Shown: piece by piece, positions 1 through 8,852 of the stretch
How the letters are laid out: the number at the start of each line of letters is the position of its first letter
Position numbering within the stretch: position 1 is the stretch's first letter
From: Bacteroidota bacterium
GTDB lineage: Bacteria; Bacteroidota; Bacteroidia; UKL13-3
NCBI GenBank assembly: GCA_027484685.1
Contig: JAIXSO010000024.1
Coordinates: 38,781-102,780 of the forward strand
Length of the DNA: 64,000 nt
Reading direction: 5' to 3'
Notes under the pieces: model-generated
Seen by the model: only the letters and a program-made list of their open reading frames with translations
Told to the model about the DNA's origin: nothing
Databases searched by the model: none
Translations under genes and position numbers: made by a program

Positions 1-1130
1 AATTTATAGATTCTAGTACTGGCATCTTTTAAATAAGTAGTAAATAATTTACCACCCCAATAGCTTACACCTTCTAGTAAATCTGCACTTTCAGGAATAA
101 TGGTTTTCCAATTTTTTTCATCTGTATTAGCTGGGTCAACTTCAATTAATCGGTATTTAGCCGCACCTTTATCGGTAGTAGCTAATATTTTATCGCCAAT
201 ATTATCAACTATGCTGTAATTATTTTCAAAACCTTTAAAAAGAGTTTTAAATACTTTTTCGTTTTTACTTAAATCTTTAATCAAAATTTCGTTACCGCTG
301 GTTCCTTCGCTTATATTTATAAACATAAAACGCTCATCTTCGGTAATGCCTGCATTGAAATAACGCAACGGATGTTTTTTATCTTCATAAACTAACTCAT
401 CAGCACTTTGTTCAGTGCCCATTTTATGGTAATAAATTTTCATAAACTCATTGGCATTGCTAAATGCTTTTCCTTTGGCAGGTTCATCGTAACGGCTGTA
501 ATAAAAACCATTGCCTTTCCAAGTAGCACCACTAAACTTAACCCATTCTATTTTATCGGCAAGTTTTTGTTTAGTAGCCACATCCATTACAAAAATTTCG
601 TTCCAATCGCTACCACTTTGAGCTACACCAACTGCACATAATTTATGGTCTTTGCTAAAAGTAAAACTAGCCAACGAAGCTGTTCCATCATCACTTAATT
701 TATTAGGATCTAAAAATACTTCAGGCTCACCTGTTAAACCTTTTTGGCGGTATAAAATACTTTGGTTTTGTAAACCTTCATTCTTAAAAAAATAATACCA
801 ATCTCCTTCTTTAAAAGGACTTGAATATTTGGGAAAATCCCAAATTTCGGTCAAACGGTTTTTTATTTGCGTGCGGTAAGGAATTTGGCTCAAATAGTTT
901 TGGGTTACATTGTTTTCTTCCTTTACCCAATCAATTACATCAGATGCAGTATCGTTTTCTAACCAACGGTATGGGTCGTTAATATTGGTTCCGTGGTAAT
1001 TATCGATTTGATTTACAGTTTTAGTTTTAGGGTATGGTAACATATTTATTTTTTTTTGTTCGTTTTTAGGTGCTTGATTGCAAGCAATTGCAGCCAAAAA
1101 CGTAATAGGTAAAATGTATTTTTTCATCAT
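1..1130 (-). CDS. Prolyl oligopeptidase family serine peptidase, lipoprotein, partial (C-terminus outside window)
   Basis: Reading leftward from the tandem ATGs at 1130, the frame stays open to the window edge (about 376 residues). The N-terminus is a lipoprotein signal: a hydrophobic stretch ending in AAIAC, so Cys17 or so is the likely lipidation site. The mature protein begins with 'YHGTNINDPYRWLEND', the hallmark of the S9A prolyl oligopeptidase N-terminal segment, followed by beta-propeller-like sequence (for example 'SRYDEPAKGK'). In this family the propeller gates a C-terminal alpha/beta hydrolase domain with the Ser-Asp-His triad; that domain lies outside the window, so activity cannot be judged. 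Expected role: cleavage of short proline-containing peptides in the periplasm. Family assignment is confident; full length is unknown. Confidence 0.88.
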   Translation of the reverse strand, partial: MMKKYILPITFLAAIACNQAPKNEQKKINMLPYPKTKTVNQIDNYHGTNINDPYRWLENDTASDVIDWVKEENNVTQNYLSQIPYRTQIKNRLTEIWDFPKYSSPFKEGDWYYFFKNEGLQNQSILYRQKGLTGEPEVFLDPNKLSDDGTASLASFTFSKDHKLCAVGVAQSGSDWNEIFVMDVATKQKLADKIEWVKFSGATWKGNGFYYSRYDEPAKGKAFSNANEFMKIYYHKMGTEQSADELVYEDKKHPLRYFNAGITEDERFMFINISEGTSGNEILIKDLSKNEKVFKTLFKGFENNYSIVDNIGDKILATTDKGAAKYRLIEVDPANTDEKNWKTIIPESADLLEGVSYWGGKLFTTYLKDASTRIYK

Positions 1131-1249
1131 ACTTTGGTAGATTAGTAAAGCAATGATAAACGATTTTTGATTGCAGATTATTGATTTTTGATAAATGGTT
1201 TGAATGAGTTTTTTAGCCACAGATTTCACAGATAACATAGATTATTCTT

Positions 1250-1342
1250 AAATCTTTTCTCAGTTTTGTTTCCCGCATTCCGATGTATCGGAAGCTGATT
1301 TCGAAGGATTTTATTTTGTCCGTTGTTGTATCTGACCAAGAA
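1250..1342. repeat. Dispersed intergenic repeat, copy 1
   Basis: This segment and 2055-2139 share blocks in the same order and orientation: 'tttgtttcccgcat', then a variable middle, then 'ttttgtccgttgttgt' and 'tgaccaa'. The two copies bracket the hypothetical gene at 1405-2013. Copy 1 also contains the 16-bp palindrome TTCCGATGTATCGGAA at 1278-1293. No coding potential seen between 1131 and 1404. Confidence 0.6.
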
Positions 1343-1404
1343 GTTAAATCAAATATTTAATAGAAAGTGTCGATATTATAATGAAATACCTCAAATAAGA
1401 TAAT

Positions 1405-2013
1405 CTAATAATTTCCATCTGTTAATAAACCATCAGGAATATTTTTGGTATTTAGGTTAAAATTAAGTCGAGTGTACTTAAGCCAATTTACCATTTGATT
1501 TTCAACATGTAATGATAACACACAATTATTTTTATAATACAACATACAATTACTTTTTTTAATAAAATTCGAACCTAATTTATTTCTTATAATAGTAGTA
1601 TCTAGACCAATAAAGGCCAATTCGGGTAAATCATAATCATTGTATCTGGCTATTACCTCAATCAATGTTTCAGTTGGATCGAAGTAATTTTCAAAATATT
1701 TGCCATACGGTTTATAGGTTACTATTTCCAGACCATTTTCTTGTCTTACTTTCATTTGCCTTTTTCCATCATGGCTATAAACAAATCCCGTTAATGGTTC
1801 AAACAAGAAAAACCTATAATATGTTCCCTTCACTTTGGGCTTTAAATAATATTTTCTACTGTTAGCCCCACCACTATGATATTCCCCTTTTTTTTGTTTG
1901 AATTTTTGTAAATCAAAGGGAGTCTTTAGAAAGTTATTTACATTTTGATTGTTTTCACTTAAAAATGATGTTGATAAAAATATTATCAATAAATAAAGTC
2001 CTAATTTTCTCAT
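1405..2013 (-). CDS. Hypothetical exported protein
   Basis: 202 residues starting MRKLGLYLLIIFLSTSFLS, a typical signal peptide, so the product is probably periplasmic or surface-exposed. I do not recognise the rest; it is rich in Asn, Lys and Tyr, has no internal repeats or cysteine-rich motifs, and lacks an obvious T9SS tail. It stands alone, flanked on both sides by copies of the same intergenic repeat (1250-1342 and 2055-2139), which suggests an accessory gene that may have been gained or moved with the flanking repeats. The ATG at 2013 is the only sensible start because it opens directly into the signal peptide. Confidence 0.7.
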   Translation of the reverse strand: MRKLGLYLLIIFLSTSFLSENNQNVNNFLKTPFDLQKFKQKKGEYHSGGANSRKYYLKPKVKGTYYRFFLFEPLTGFVYSHDGKRQMKVRQENGLEIVTYKPYGKYFENYFDPTETLIEVIARYNDYDLPELAFIGLDTTIIRNKLGSNFIKKSNCMLYYKNNCVLSLHVENQMVNWLKYTRLNFNLNTKNIPDGLLTDGNY

Positions 2014-2054
2014 GATATTTTTATTTCAATTTGATTTATTAATGATGTAACCAT

Positions 2055-2225
2055 AAATCTTTGCTCTGATTTGTTTCCCGCATATTTCACAGAATTCGCA
2101 TAATTTTTTTGTCCGTTGTTGTGTCTCCTGACCAACAATATTAGACATAGATTTCACAGATTTTTTCACTTTTTGTTATCACACTCAATTTTTCGCTTGA
2201 GATTGCTTCTCACGCTTTGGCGTGA
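2055..2225. repeat. Dispersed intergenic repeat copy 2 plus hairpin; gene-free stretch 2014-2326
   Basis: 2055-2139 repeats 1250-1342. It is followed by a hairpin in which TCACGC (2210-2215) pairs with GCGTGA (2220-2225), extended outward by attgc/gcaat. The same CACGC/GCGTG stem recurs at 12994-13008. Nothing else was seen in this gene-free stretch of about 310 bases. Confidence 0.55.
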
Positions 2226-2326
2226 TCGCAATGAAGTTTTTTACATCAATCTTTAAATATCATTGCTAGCTAATAAGTGTTCCACTATGGCTATGGTCTA
2301 TTGTCCATATACTATTGACCAGTGGC

Positions 2327-2938
2327 TCAATCTTTTATATGCGAAACATCATTGGCTAACTCTAAACTAAATTTTTCACCATCAAAATTAAATAGATACA
2401 AGCAAGTATTTCTATGCTCGTAGTTATCCATATTTTTTAAAGGTTCGTTTAACAAAGTGCAAACCAAACTTTTCATAGCGCGGCCGTGCATGCAAATTAA
2501 AATGGTGTTTTCTTGTTTATTAGCCATAATTATTTTTAATGCTTCTTTTTGCCTTGCTTGCATTTGATTCGGTGTTTCGCCATTTGCTACAGCCACATCA
2601 TAATTTCCATTATTCCAACTATTTACTGCATGTTGGTAAAACTCTCGCTCTTTAAAATCTTGCGCTTTTCCTTCAAAATCACCCCAACTAATTTCATTTA
2701 ATCCACCCAATTTTTGAAAAGGAATACCTAAATCAATAAAAGGCTGAATGGTTTGTTGGGTGCGTTTTAAATTAGATACATATATTTTATCAAAAGGAAT
2801 GGTTTTGTATTTTTCAAAAAACTGCAATCCTTGTTTAATGCCAGTTTCGTTTAATGATGTATCAACGCCTTGACCTTGAACAATAGAAAGTTTGTTAAAC
2901 TCTGTTTCGCCATGACGGATGATGTATATTTTTTTCAT
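2327..2938 (-). CDS. Histidine phosphatase family protein (phosphoglycerate mutase-like)
   Basis: 203 residues beginning MKKIYIIRHGETEFN. The RHG motif at residues 8-10 carries the nucleophilic histidine; the second catalytic histidine is in 'ICMHGRAMKSL' near residue 150, and the proton-donor glutamate is probably in 'NEISWGDFEGK'. This is the cofactor-dependent phosphatase/mutase branch (GpmB/CobC/PhoE-like). The substrate cannot be told from sequence; the short length fits a small-molecule phosphatase rather than glycolytic mutase. An in-frame upstream start at 2983 would add 15 hydrophobic residues ahead of the strand that normally opens the domain, so the ATG at 2938 is preferred. Confidence 0.88.
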   Translation of the reverse strand: MKKIYIIRHGETEFNKLSIVQGQGVDTSLNETGIKQGLQFFEKYKTIPFDKIYVSNLKRTQQTIQPFIDLGIPFQKLGGLNEISWGDFEGKAQDFKEREFYQHAVNSWNNGNYDVAVANGETPNQMQARQKEALKIIMANKQENTILICMHGRAMKSLVCTLLNEPLKNMDNYEHRNTCLYLFNFDGEKFSLELANDVSHIKD

Positions 2939-3087
2939 AGATATAGCCGCAATTATAAAAAACCAATAGTCAATAATTATCACTATTTGTTTTTGGTAAA
3001 AATATTGATTTAAATAGTATTTTTAATTACTTGATAAATTTAATTTTATATTCGTAATCGGTAATAATAACCCAATACATTAATTAA

Positions 3088-3615
3088 ATGAACTACACTT
3101 TTACAGTTAAATATATTTTTTTGACATTTGTTCTATTTTTTATTACCCAAAAATGTGGTGCTCAATTTGTTACTTGCAAAGACCCAAATAGAGTTAACTT
3201 AGGATTTCCTTGTCCTGACCCTAGTTTTAAACCCGTTTGCGGATGCGATGGTGTTACTTACCGAAACATTTGCGCAGCAGAAATGCAAAATGGAATTTTA
3301 CCTGGTCAATGGCGCGATGGCTCCTGTTCAGGATTAGAATTTGATATATACCCAACTTATACCAATAACAGTATAAATTTTTCATTTATTCAAAATCAAT
3401 TTAATGCTGCTACCGCTGAATTGGCCATCATTGATCAATATGGAGCACTTATGTATTTTAAAAGTTTATATGTTAACCCTTCGTTTTGCGATGGTGTTTT
3501 TTGTAAAACTGAAATTTTGATTAGCGAAATAGCCAATTACCGACAAGGCGTTTATATTATGTTTTTATACAATGGTAGAGGAGATTATAGGTTTAAAAAA
3601 TTTGTAAAATACTAG
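3088..3615 (+). CDS. Secreted protein with Kazal-type domain and probable T9SS tail
   Basis: 175 residues. A signal peptide (hydrophobic residues about 8-24, ending near CGAQ) is followed at about 28-80 by a six-cysteine Kazal-like domain with the diagnostic 'KPVCGCDGVTYRNICAAE'. Kazal domains bind and inhibit serine proteases, or act as rigid modules in secreted proteins. The C-terminus ends 'YRQGVYIMFLYN...RFKKFVKY', which resembles the last strands of a type A T9SS sorting domain, so the protein may be exported to the surface. Its stop codon is one base before the next ATG (3617), so it is probably co-transcribed with the choice-of-anchor B protein. Inhibitor function is an inference from the fold. 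Confidence 0.85.
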   Translation: MNYTFTVKYIFLTFVLFFITQKCGAQFVTCKDPNRVNLGFPCPDPSFKPVCGCDGVTYRNICAAEMQNGILPGQWRDGSCSGLEFDIYPTYTNNSINFSFIQNQFNAATAELAIIDQYGALMYFKSLYVNPSFCDGVFCKTEILISEIANYRQGVYIMFLYNGRGDYRFKKFVKY

Positions 3616-3616
3616 T

Positions 3617-5035
3617 ATGAAAAAGCTTTTACTGTTAATATTGATAAGTTTTTTAGCTTTCGAAAGTCAAGCCCAAAATGCCTATAGAATGACTTTGCTA
3701 AGCAATTGGAATAATCCAAACTTAAATAAAGTAGATACAATAAATATTTGGAACGATTTGATTGGTTATTACGATAGCCTTACTCAAAAGGAATACATTA
3801 TTGCAGGAAGCACCGATAGCATTTACTTTTTTGATATTACCATTCCTACCCAAATTAAATTATTGGATGTAGAGTATGGTTCAGTTAAAGGTGTGATTAA
3901 CCGCGATTACGAAATTTACCAGCATTATGTATATTGTGTAGCCGATCAAAACCGAAGCTCTATGCAAATTTACGATTTGCAATACTTACCCGATTCAGTT
4001 CATAAAGTTTACGAAGACAGTGCTTTGGCCATTAATACCCACAGTATTTTTATTGAAGCTAAAAGCAAACGGTTATACATGTGTTCTAATAAATATGCCA
4101 ATTGGACAAATGGTAATTTAAAAGAATCGGCTATGGACATTATTTCGTTAGAAGATCCAGAAAAACCAAAATTTTTAGCTAAACTTTATGTTCCAGTCCG
4201 TTCAAATGGTGAGGCTGCATTTAGGTGGGTTCACGAAAGTCATGTAAGAAACGATACTGCGTATTTATCATGTGGTTATTCGGGTTTATTTATTTACGAT
4301 TTGCGCGATTTAAATAACCAAATAATTTTGGGAACTATTGTTAATTACCCTCAAGCGGCTTATAATCACTCTTCGTGGTTAAATAAAAATGGAAATTATT
4401 TGATGTTTACCGATGAAAACATAGGGTCGAACATTAAAATTTTTGACATTAGCATCATTCAAGCACCAAGAATAGAAAGTTATTTTATTTCCAACACTTG
4501 GGCAACTCCTCATAACTCCTATTGGTTCGGAAGTTTTGCAGTAGCTTCAATGTACCATGATGGCGTATTTATATGGAATATTGCGGACACAAAAAAACCA
4601 CAATTAGCAGCCTTTTACGATACTTATCCTCAAAATGCAATTGGCGATTATACTAAAAACTTTGCTGGCTGTTGGGGAGTATGGCCTTTTTTGCCTAGCG
4701 GCAATATAATTGCAAGTGATAGAACCAACGGAATTTTTGTATTAAAGGCCGATAGCGGATTGCTAAATACCAACGAAATACAACAAACTGCTAAAGCCAA
4801 TATTTACCCAAATCCGGCAAACGATGTGTTAAACATTGCTGTAGAAACCAACTATGCAGACAACTTTGTAGTAACAGTTTTTGACTTACAAGGAAATGCT
4901 GTAAAACAGTTTAACCAGCAATTTAAAAGCAATTACCTTTATACCGAAAACATTAATGACTTAAAATCATGTTTATATTTTTTAGAAATAAAAGGTAACA
5001 AACAGGTAATTAGGCAAAAACTTTTAAAGCAATAA
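3617..5035 (+). CDS. Choice-of-anchor B family protein, T9SS cargo
   Basis: 472 residues: signal peptide (about 1-19, ending ESQAQ), then LVIVD-type beta-propeller-like repeats ('YIIAGSTDSIYFFDITIP', 'YDLRDLNNQ') typical of the choice-of-anchor B family, and from about 395 a type A T9SS sorting domain opening 'IYPNPANDVLNI' and closing 'KQVIRQKLLKQ'. Proteins of this family are secreted and then anchored or released; the ligand is unknown. It follows the Kazal gene by one base and has a paralog at 5688-7079 with the same architecture and closely matching blocks ('LQYLPDSVH', 'GCWGVWPFLPSGNIIASD'). Confidence 0.88.
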   Translation: MKKLLLLILISFLAFESQAQNAYRMTLLSNWNNPNLNKVDTINIWNDLIGYYDSLTQKEYIIAGSTDSIYFFDITIPTQIKLLDVEYGSVKGVINRDYEIYQHYVYCVADQNRSSMQIYDLQYLPDSVHKVYEDSALAINTHSIFIEAKSKRLYMCSNKYANWTNGNLKESAMDIISLEDPEKPKFLAKLYVPVRSNGEAAFRWVHESHVRNDTAYLSCGYSGLFIYDLRDLNNQIILGTIVNYPQAAYNHSSWLNKNGNYLMFTDENIGSNIKIFDISIIQAPRIESYFISNTWATPHNSYWFGSFAVASMYHDGVFIWNIADTKKPQLAAFYDTYPQNAIGDYTKNFAGCWGVWPFLPSGNIIASDRTNGIFVLKADSGLLNTNEIQQTAKANIYPNPANDVLNIAVETNYADNFVVTVFDLQGNAVKQFNQQFKSNYLYTENINDLKSCLYFLEIKGNKQVIRQKLLKQ

Positions 5036-5136
5036 AAAAAATTGATAAAAACTGACATTTTGTAACAAATAAATTATTTGTTTATCTGTAAAGTTGTTGA
5101 TTATAATTTAGTTCGGTCCAGTTAATATTTAACATT

Positions 5137-5526
5137 ATGAAAAAATTACTCATTTTATTTAGTATATTAAGCTTAAGCTATTTTGGTTCAGCTCAAAATT
5201 CATTAATAAGTGTAATTAATGTACTAAACCATTGCGAAAAGAGTTTAAAAAAGGAATATAAAACCAAAGATCTTCGAGTGTTTGAAAAAAACAGGAACTA
5301 CATTTTAATTGAAATAAACGATTCAATACTCTATCAAAATAACATAAATAATTTATCCAATTTGTCTTTAACAATTGCCTCGCAATTAATTATACTTAGT
5401 GAACAGAAAAATACTAAATTTCTGAATGCTTATAACGATATAATGGTTTCTTTTATAAGCAAAAAGGGTGTTGTATCAAAAGTATTATTCAAAAAAGTTT
5501 ATGATATCAAAGAATTAAAACAGTGA
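5137..5526 (+). CDS. Small hypothetical exported protein
   Basis: 129 residues with a signal peptide (MKKLLILFSILSLSYFGSAQ). The mature part, about 110 residues, is rich in Asn, Leu, Ile and Lys and I do not recognise it. No T9SS tail. It lies between the two choice-of-anchor B paralogs and is followed at once by a strong terminator (5543-5577), so it is probably the end of its own transcript or of the 3088-5526 unit. Confidence 0.7.
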   Translation: MKKLLILFSILSLSYFGSAQNSLISVINVLNHCEKSLKKEYKTKDLRVFEKNRNYILIEINDSILYQNNINNLSNLSLTIASQLIILSEQKNTKFLNAYNDIMVSFISKKGVVSKVLFKKVYDIKELKQ

Positions 5527-5542
5527 TTTCTAAAAGTATCAA

Positions 5543-5577
5543 AAACGCTACTTCAATAATATGAGGTAGCGTTTTTT
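5543..5577 (+). terminator. Rho-independent terminator
   Basis: A 12-bp stem (AAACGCTACTTC with GAGGTAGCGTTT, one G-T pair) closes an 8-base loop and runs into a T-tract. It lies 17 bases after the stop codon of the gene ending at 5526. Confidence 0.8.
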
Positions 5578-5687
5578 GTTAAATTTGATTTATGATATAT
5601 TCCAAAATAAAAGTAATTTAAAAAAGGTTTTTAACTAAAGTTCTCATTATTTAAAATAAATCTTAATTTTGAAATCATAAAGAATTT

Positions 5688-7079
5688 ATGAGAAAATTAC
5701 ACTTAATATTATTTGTTTTACTTCCAATTTTTACCATTAAAGCGCAGCAAAGCATGAATATGGATTTGCTTGCGCAATGGAATAATACCAGTTTACCCAA
5801 AATAGATGGAGACCAACTTTGGAGCGATATTGGTGGTTATTACGACTCAACCAACAAAAAAGAATATGCCATTTTATTAGGTAACGATAGCTTTTATTTT
5901 TTTGATATTACTGAACCAACTCAAACCAAATTGGTAACAGTTTTTAATGGTTATTCTACCAAATCAATAAACCGTGATGTAGAAGTTTACGGTCATTATG
6001 CCTATTTTGTATCAGAACGTTCGGGTAGTTTGGGTGGTTTACAAATTTTAGATTTGCAATATTTACCCGATTCAGTGCACGAAGTTTACCGAAGCAATGA
6101 TTTATCGGTGCAAGCACATACCGTTTTTATAGAAGCAGCAAGTAAACGATTATACATTTGTCAAAATTCGAAAAAAATGGGCTTTTCTGCTTTAGACATA
6201 CTTTCATTAGAAAACCCAGAACAACCAACTTTTTTAGCAAGTTTACAAGTTCCAATAAATGGTTTAGGTAGCCCACAGTTTAACCAAGTACACGAAATGT
6301 TTAGTAGAAACGATACTGTTTATTTATCGTGTTACGAGGCAGGTCTTTACATCATGGATTTGCGCGATTTAAAAAATCAAAAACTATTGAGTGTAATTAG
6401 CAATTATCCTCAACGGGGTACTAACCACAGCAGTTGGTTAAACGAAAAAGGCGATAAAATTATGTTTACCGATGAAAACCTTGGTTCGCCCATTAAAATA
6501 TTTGATATTAAAGACATTAGTAATCCAAAACAAGTAGTTTATTTTAACTCGCATCCCAATGCTTTGCCGCATAATGCTTATTGGAAAAATAACATGGCAG
6601 TGGTTTCGAGCTACGAAGATGGAGTTTACGTATATGATTTAACCGACCCCAATAATCCTAAAAAGCATGCTTATTACGATACTTATACCTTAAATGCCGA
6701 AGGTGTTTTTACTGGTTTTCATGGCTGTTGGGGAGTTTGGCCTTATTTGCCAAGTGGTAATATTATAGCTAGCGATATTAGCGAAGGTTTATTTGTACTC
6801 AAGGTAAAATATGGTGTTGGTACTAAAAATGTTTTGAAGCCAGAAACTCAGATTTCAGTTTACCCAAATCCTGCCAAGCAACAAGTTACATTACAATTAA
6901 ACAATGTAAAATCAGCCACTGAAGCCATCATTTATAATCTACAAGGCCAGGCCATTATAAATCAAATTGTTGCCGAAGGCAATAACCTAATAAATACCTC
7001 CAACTTAAAATCGGGTATTTATATTTTAAAAGTAAATGAAATTGATTTTGAAAAAACTATAAAAATAATAATAGACTAA
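5688..7079 (+). CDS. Choice-of-anchor B family protein, T9SS cargo (paralog of 3617-5035)
   Basis: 463 residues with a signal peptide (about 1-19, ending TIKAQ), LVIVD-like repeats ('YAILLGNDSFYFFDITEP', 'MDLRDLKNQKLL') and a type A sorting domain from about 385 ('ISVYPNPAKQQVTLQL' to 'KTIKIIID'). It matches the gene at 3617 block for block along its whole length, so the two arose by duplication; the copies have diverged well beyond recent duplication. Surface or extracellular location is expected. A weak hairpin (taattgct/aagcaatta, about 7077-7100) follows the stop but has no T-tract. Confidence 0.88.
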   Translation: MRKLHLILFVLLPIFTIKAQQSMNMDLLAQWNNTSLPKIDGDQLWSDIGGYYDSTNKKEYAILLGNDSFYFFDITEPTQTKLVTVFNGYSTKSINRDVEVYGHYAYFVSERSGSLGGLQILDLQYLPDSVHEVYRSNDLSVQAHTVFIEAASKRLYICQNSKKMGFSALDILSLENPEQPTFLASLQVPINGLGSPQFNQVHEMFSRNDTVYLSCYEAGLYIMDLRDLKNQKLLSVISNYPQRGTNHSSWLNEKGDKIMFTDENLGSPIKIFDIKDISNPKQVVYFNSHPNALPHNAYWKNNMAVVSSYEDGVYVYDLTDPNNPKKHAYYDTYTLNAEGVFTGFHGCWGVWPYLPSGNIIASDISEGLFVLKVKYGVGTKNVLKPETQISVYPNPAKQQVTLQLNNVKSATEAIIYNLQGQAIINQIVAEGNNLINTSNLKSGIYILKVNEIDFEKTIKIIID

Positions 7080-7097
7080 TTGCTGATAATAAAGCAA

Positions 7098-7331
7098 TTA
7101 GTCTGAGTTTCTAACATAAAAAATACGTCCACATTTACGGCACCAAATTTTTTGTAAATGATCAAGTTTAAGGAATTTTTTCATCCACGCACCACGTGCA
7201 ATTCTTTCTGAATCAGCTGATAAGCAATTTTTGCAAACCCTATCGTTCTGTAACTTACTCAGCACAAATAATCGCCCAACTATGAATATCAAAAGCAGTA
7301 TTAATAAGGGCGAAAAATATTTTAAAATCAT
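7098..7331 (-). CDS. Small membrane protein with zinc-ribbon-like CxxC pairs
   Basis: 77 residues: one transmembrane helix (about 7-26) followed by a soluble tail with two knuckles, CKNC near residue 34 and CRKC near residue 61, spaced as in a zinc ribbon. The ending 'CRKCGRIFYVRN' is closely mirrored by 'CRKCHYKFYILK' in the protein at 9597-9965, so the two are paralogs. Function unknown; the tail would face the cytoplasm if the helix is a signal anchor of the usual N-out type. It is convergent with the gene ending at 7079. Confidence 0.72.
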   Translation of the reverse strand: MILKYFSPLLILLLIFIVGRLFVLSKLQNDRVCKNCLSADSERIARGAWMKKFLKLDHLQKIWCRKCGRIFYVRNSD

Positions 7332-7428
7332 TTAACTAAATTTTGTTCGCCACAAAAGTAATAATTTAACAATTACTTAAAATACCCATAACTAGGTATT
7401 TTATATAAAAAATTATTAAAATTTTAAG

Positions 7429-8748
7429 TTAACTATTTTTAGTAAGGGTAAACACAGTAATTTCAGGTAAAATACCCACCCTACCAGGGTAGCCCAAAAA
7501 GCCAAAACCGCGGTTAACGTAAAGTTGCTGTTTATCTTCTTTGTACAAGCCAGCCCAATGTTTGTAAATGTATTGCGAAGGACTCCATTTAAAACCACCT
7601 ATTTCAACACCAAACTGAAATCCGTGTGTGTGGCCACTAAAAGTTACATCAATTTCTTTGTGTTGTTTGCTTACAATACTATCAAAATGGCTTGGATCGT
7701 GCGAAAGCAATAATTTAATTGGCACATCGGGCATATTTTTGGTTGCTTTTTCAACATCACCATATTTCTGAAAACGACCTCTATCGCCCCAATTCTCCAC
7801 ACCAATAATACCAATGCGTTGGTTATTTTTAGTTAGAGTAATATGTTCATTTCTTAGCAAATTCCAGCCCATATCTTTATGTGCTTTGGCTAAATCGGCA
7901 AGATTTTGAGCTTTTTCTTCATCGTTTTTCCAAGTACTTACATAATCACCATAATCATGGTTTCCATAAACACTAAACACACCCATAGGCGCTTTTATTT
8001 CGGCAAAAATATTTTGCCAATCGTATAATTCATCGGTTTTGCTGTTTACAATATCGCCTGTAAAAAAAACTAAATCAGGATTTTCGTCTTTTATCATTTG
8101 GATACCACGATATACAGCATCGCGATTGGTAAAACTACCTGAGTGTATATCGCTCACTTGTAATAACTTAACGCCTTCAAAACCCGAAGGTAAATTAGGC
8201 AAGTATAATTGTACTCTGCGCACACGGTAATCGTAAGCACCTTTAAAAATACCACGAGTTAAAATAATTAAAGGCACCGCCCCCACTAATAAACCTGTGC
8301 TTGCTAAAAACTGACTACGGGTAATTTTTTCTTTTTCCTCTTCTTGTTCTTCGTGAATGTGTTCTAAGGTATCGCCTTGAGTAGGTTCAGGAATTATATT
8401 TTTTTTAGGCGCAAATGCTTTTAACCAAAACATTTTGGTAAGGCGTTTTAAATCGTCAAAAACTAAAAACAAGCAAACCACAAACTTGGAAGCATATATT
8501 GAAAAATAAAATCCATTAAAATAAATTTTAAGCATTTTATTATCGTTTTGACCTGGAAATAAAACGCCTTGTAAAAAATAAATAATAGCTATTGTAGGGA
8601 TTATCCAATACAAATAAGCAAATATTTTTCGAGTTAAAAGCGATTTATCTCTAACTAATGCTTTAATAGCCTGCCAGCTATACGAGTCGATAAGAATGGT
8701 AAATACTATAAAAAAAATTGACAGTTTTAATTGAAAGGTTTGTATCAC
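7429..8748 (-). CDS. Membrane-anchored metallophosphoesterase
   Basis: 439 residues. The first about 175 contain three to four hydrophobic helices (around 10-30, 40-66, 72-100 and 145-165) interrupted by an acidic, Glu-rich loop. From about 190 the calcineurin-like metallophosphatase motifs appear in order: 'LLQVSDIHSGS', 'LVFFTGDIVNS', 'VYGNHDYGD', 'LLSHDP' and 'FSGHTHGFQ'. These supply the Asp, Asn and His ligands of the two-metal centre. The layout matches YkuE/YaeI-type membrane phosphoesterases, some of which act on lipid-A precursors or envelope phospholipids; the substrate here is unknown. It runs opposite to mtgA with about 100 bases between the starts. Confidence 0.88.
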   Translation of the reverse strand: MIQTFQLKLSIFFIVFTILIDSYSWQAIKALVRDKSLLTRKIFAYLYWIIPTIAIIYFLQGVLFPGQNDNKMLKIYFNGFYFSIYASKFVVCLFLVFDDLKRLTKMFWLKAFAPKKNIIPEPTQGDTLEHIHEEQEEEKEKITRSQFLASTGLLVGAVPLIILTRGIFKGAYDYRVRRVQLYLPNLPSGFEGVKLLQVSDIHSGSFTNRDAVYRGIQMIKDENPDLVFFTGDIVNSKTDELYDWQNIFAEIKAPMGVFSVYGNHDYGDYVSTWKNDEEKAQNLADLAKAHKDMGWNLLRNEHITLTKNNQRIGIIGVENWGDRGRFQKYGDVEKATKNMPDVPIKLLLSHDPSHFDSIVSKQHKEIDVTFSGHTHGFQFGVEIGGFKWSPSQYIYKHWAGLYKEDKQQLYVNRGFGFLGYPGRVGILPEITVFTLTKNS

Positions 8749-8852
8749 TTAATAATTGTTATTTAAAAACAGTACAAATAAACACTGCTTTGTACATAAA
8801 ACAAAAACAGATTTGATAATGATTTTGTAAACTTGCTGCGCAATTAAATATT

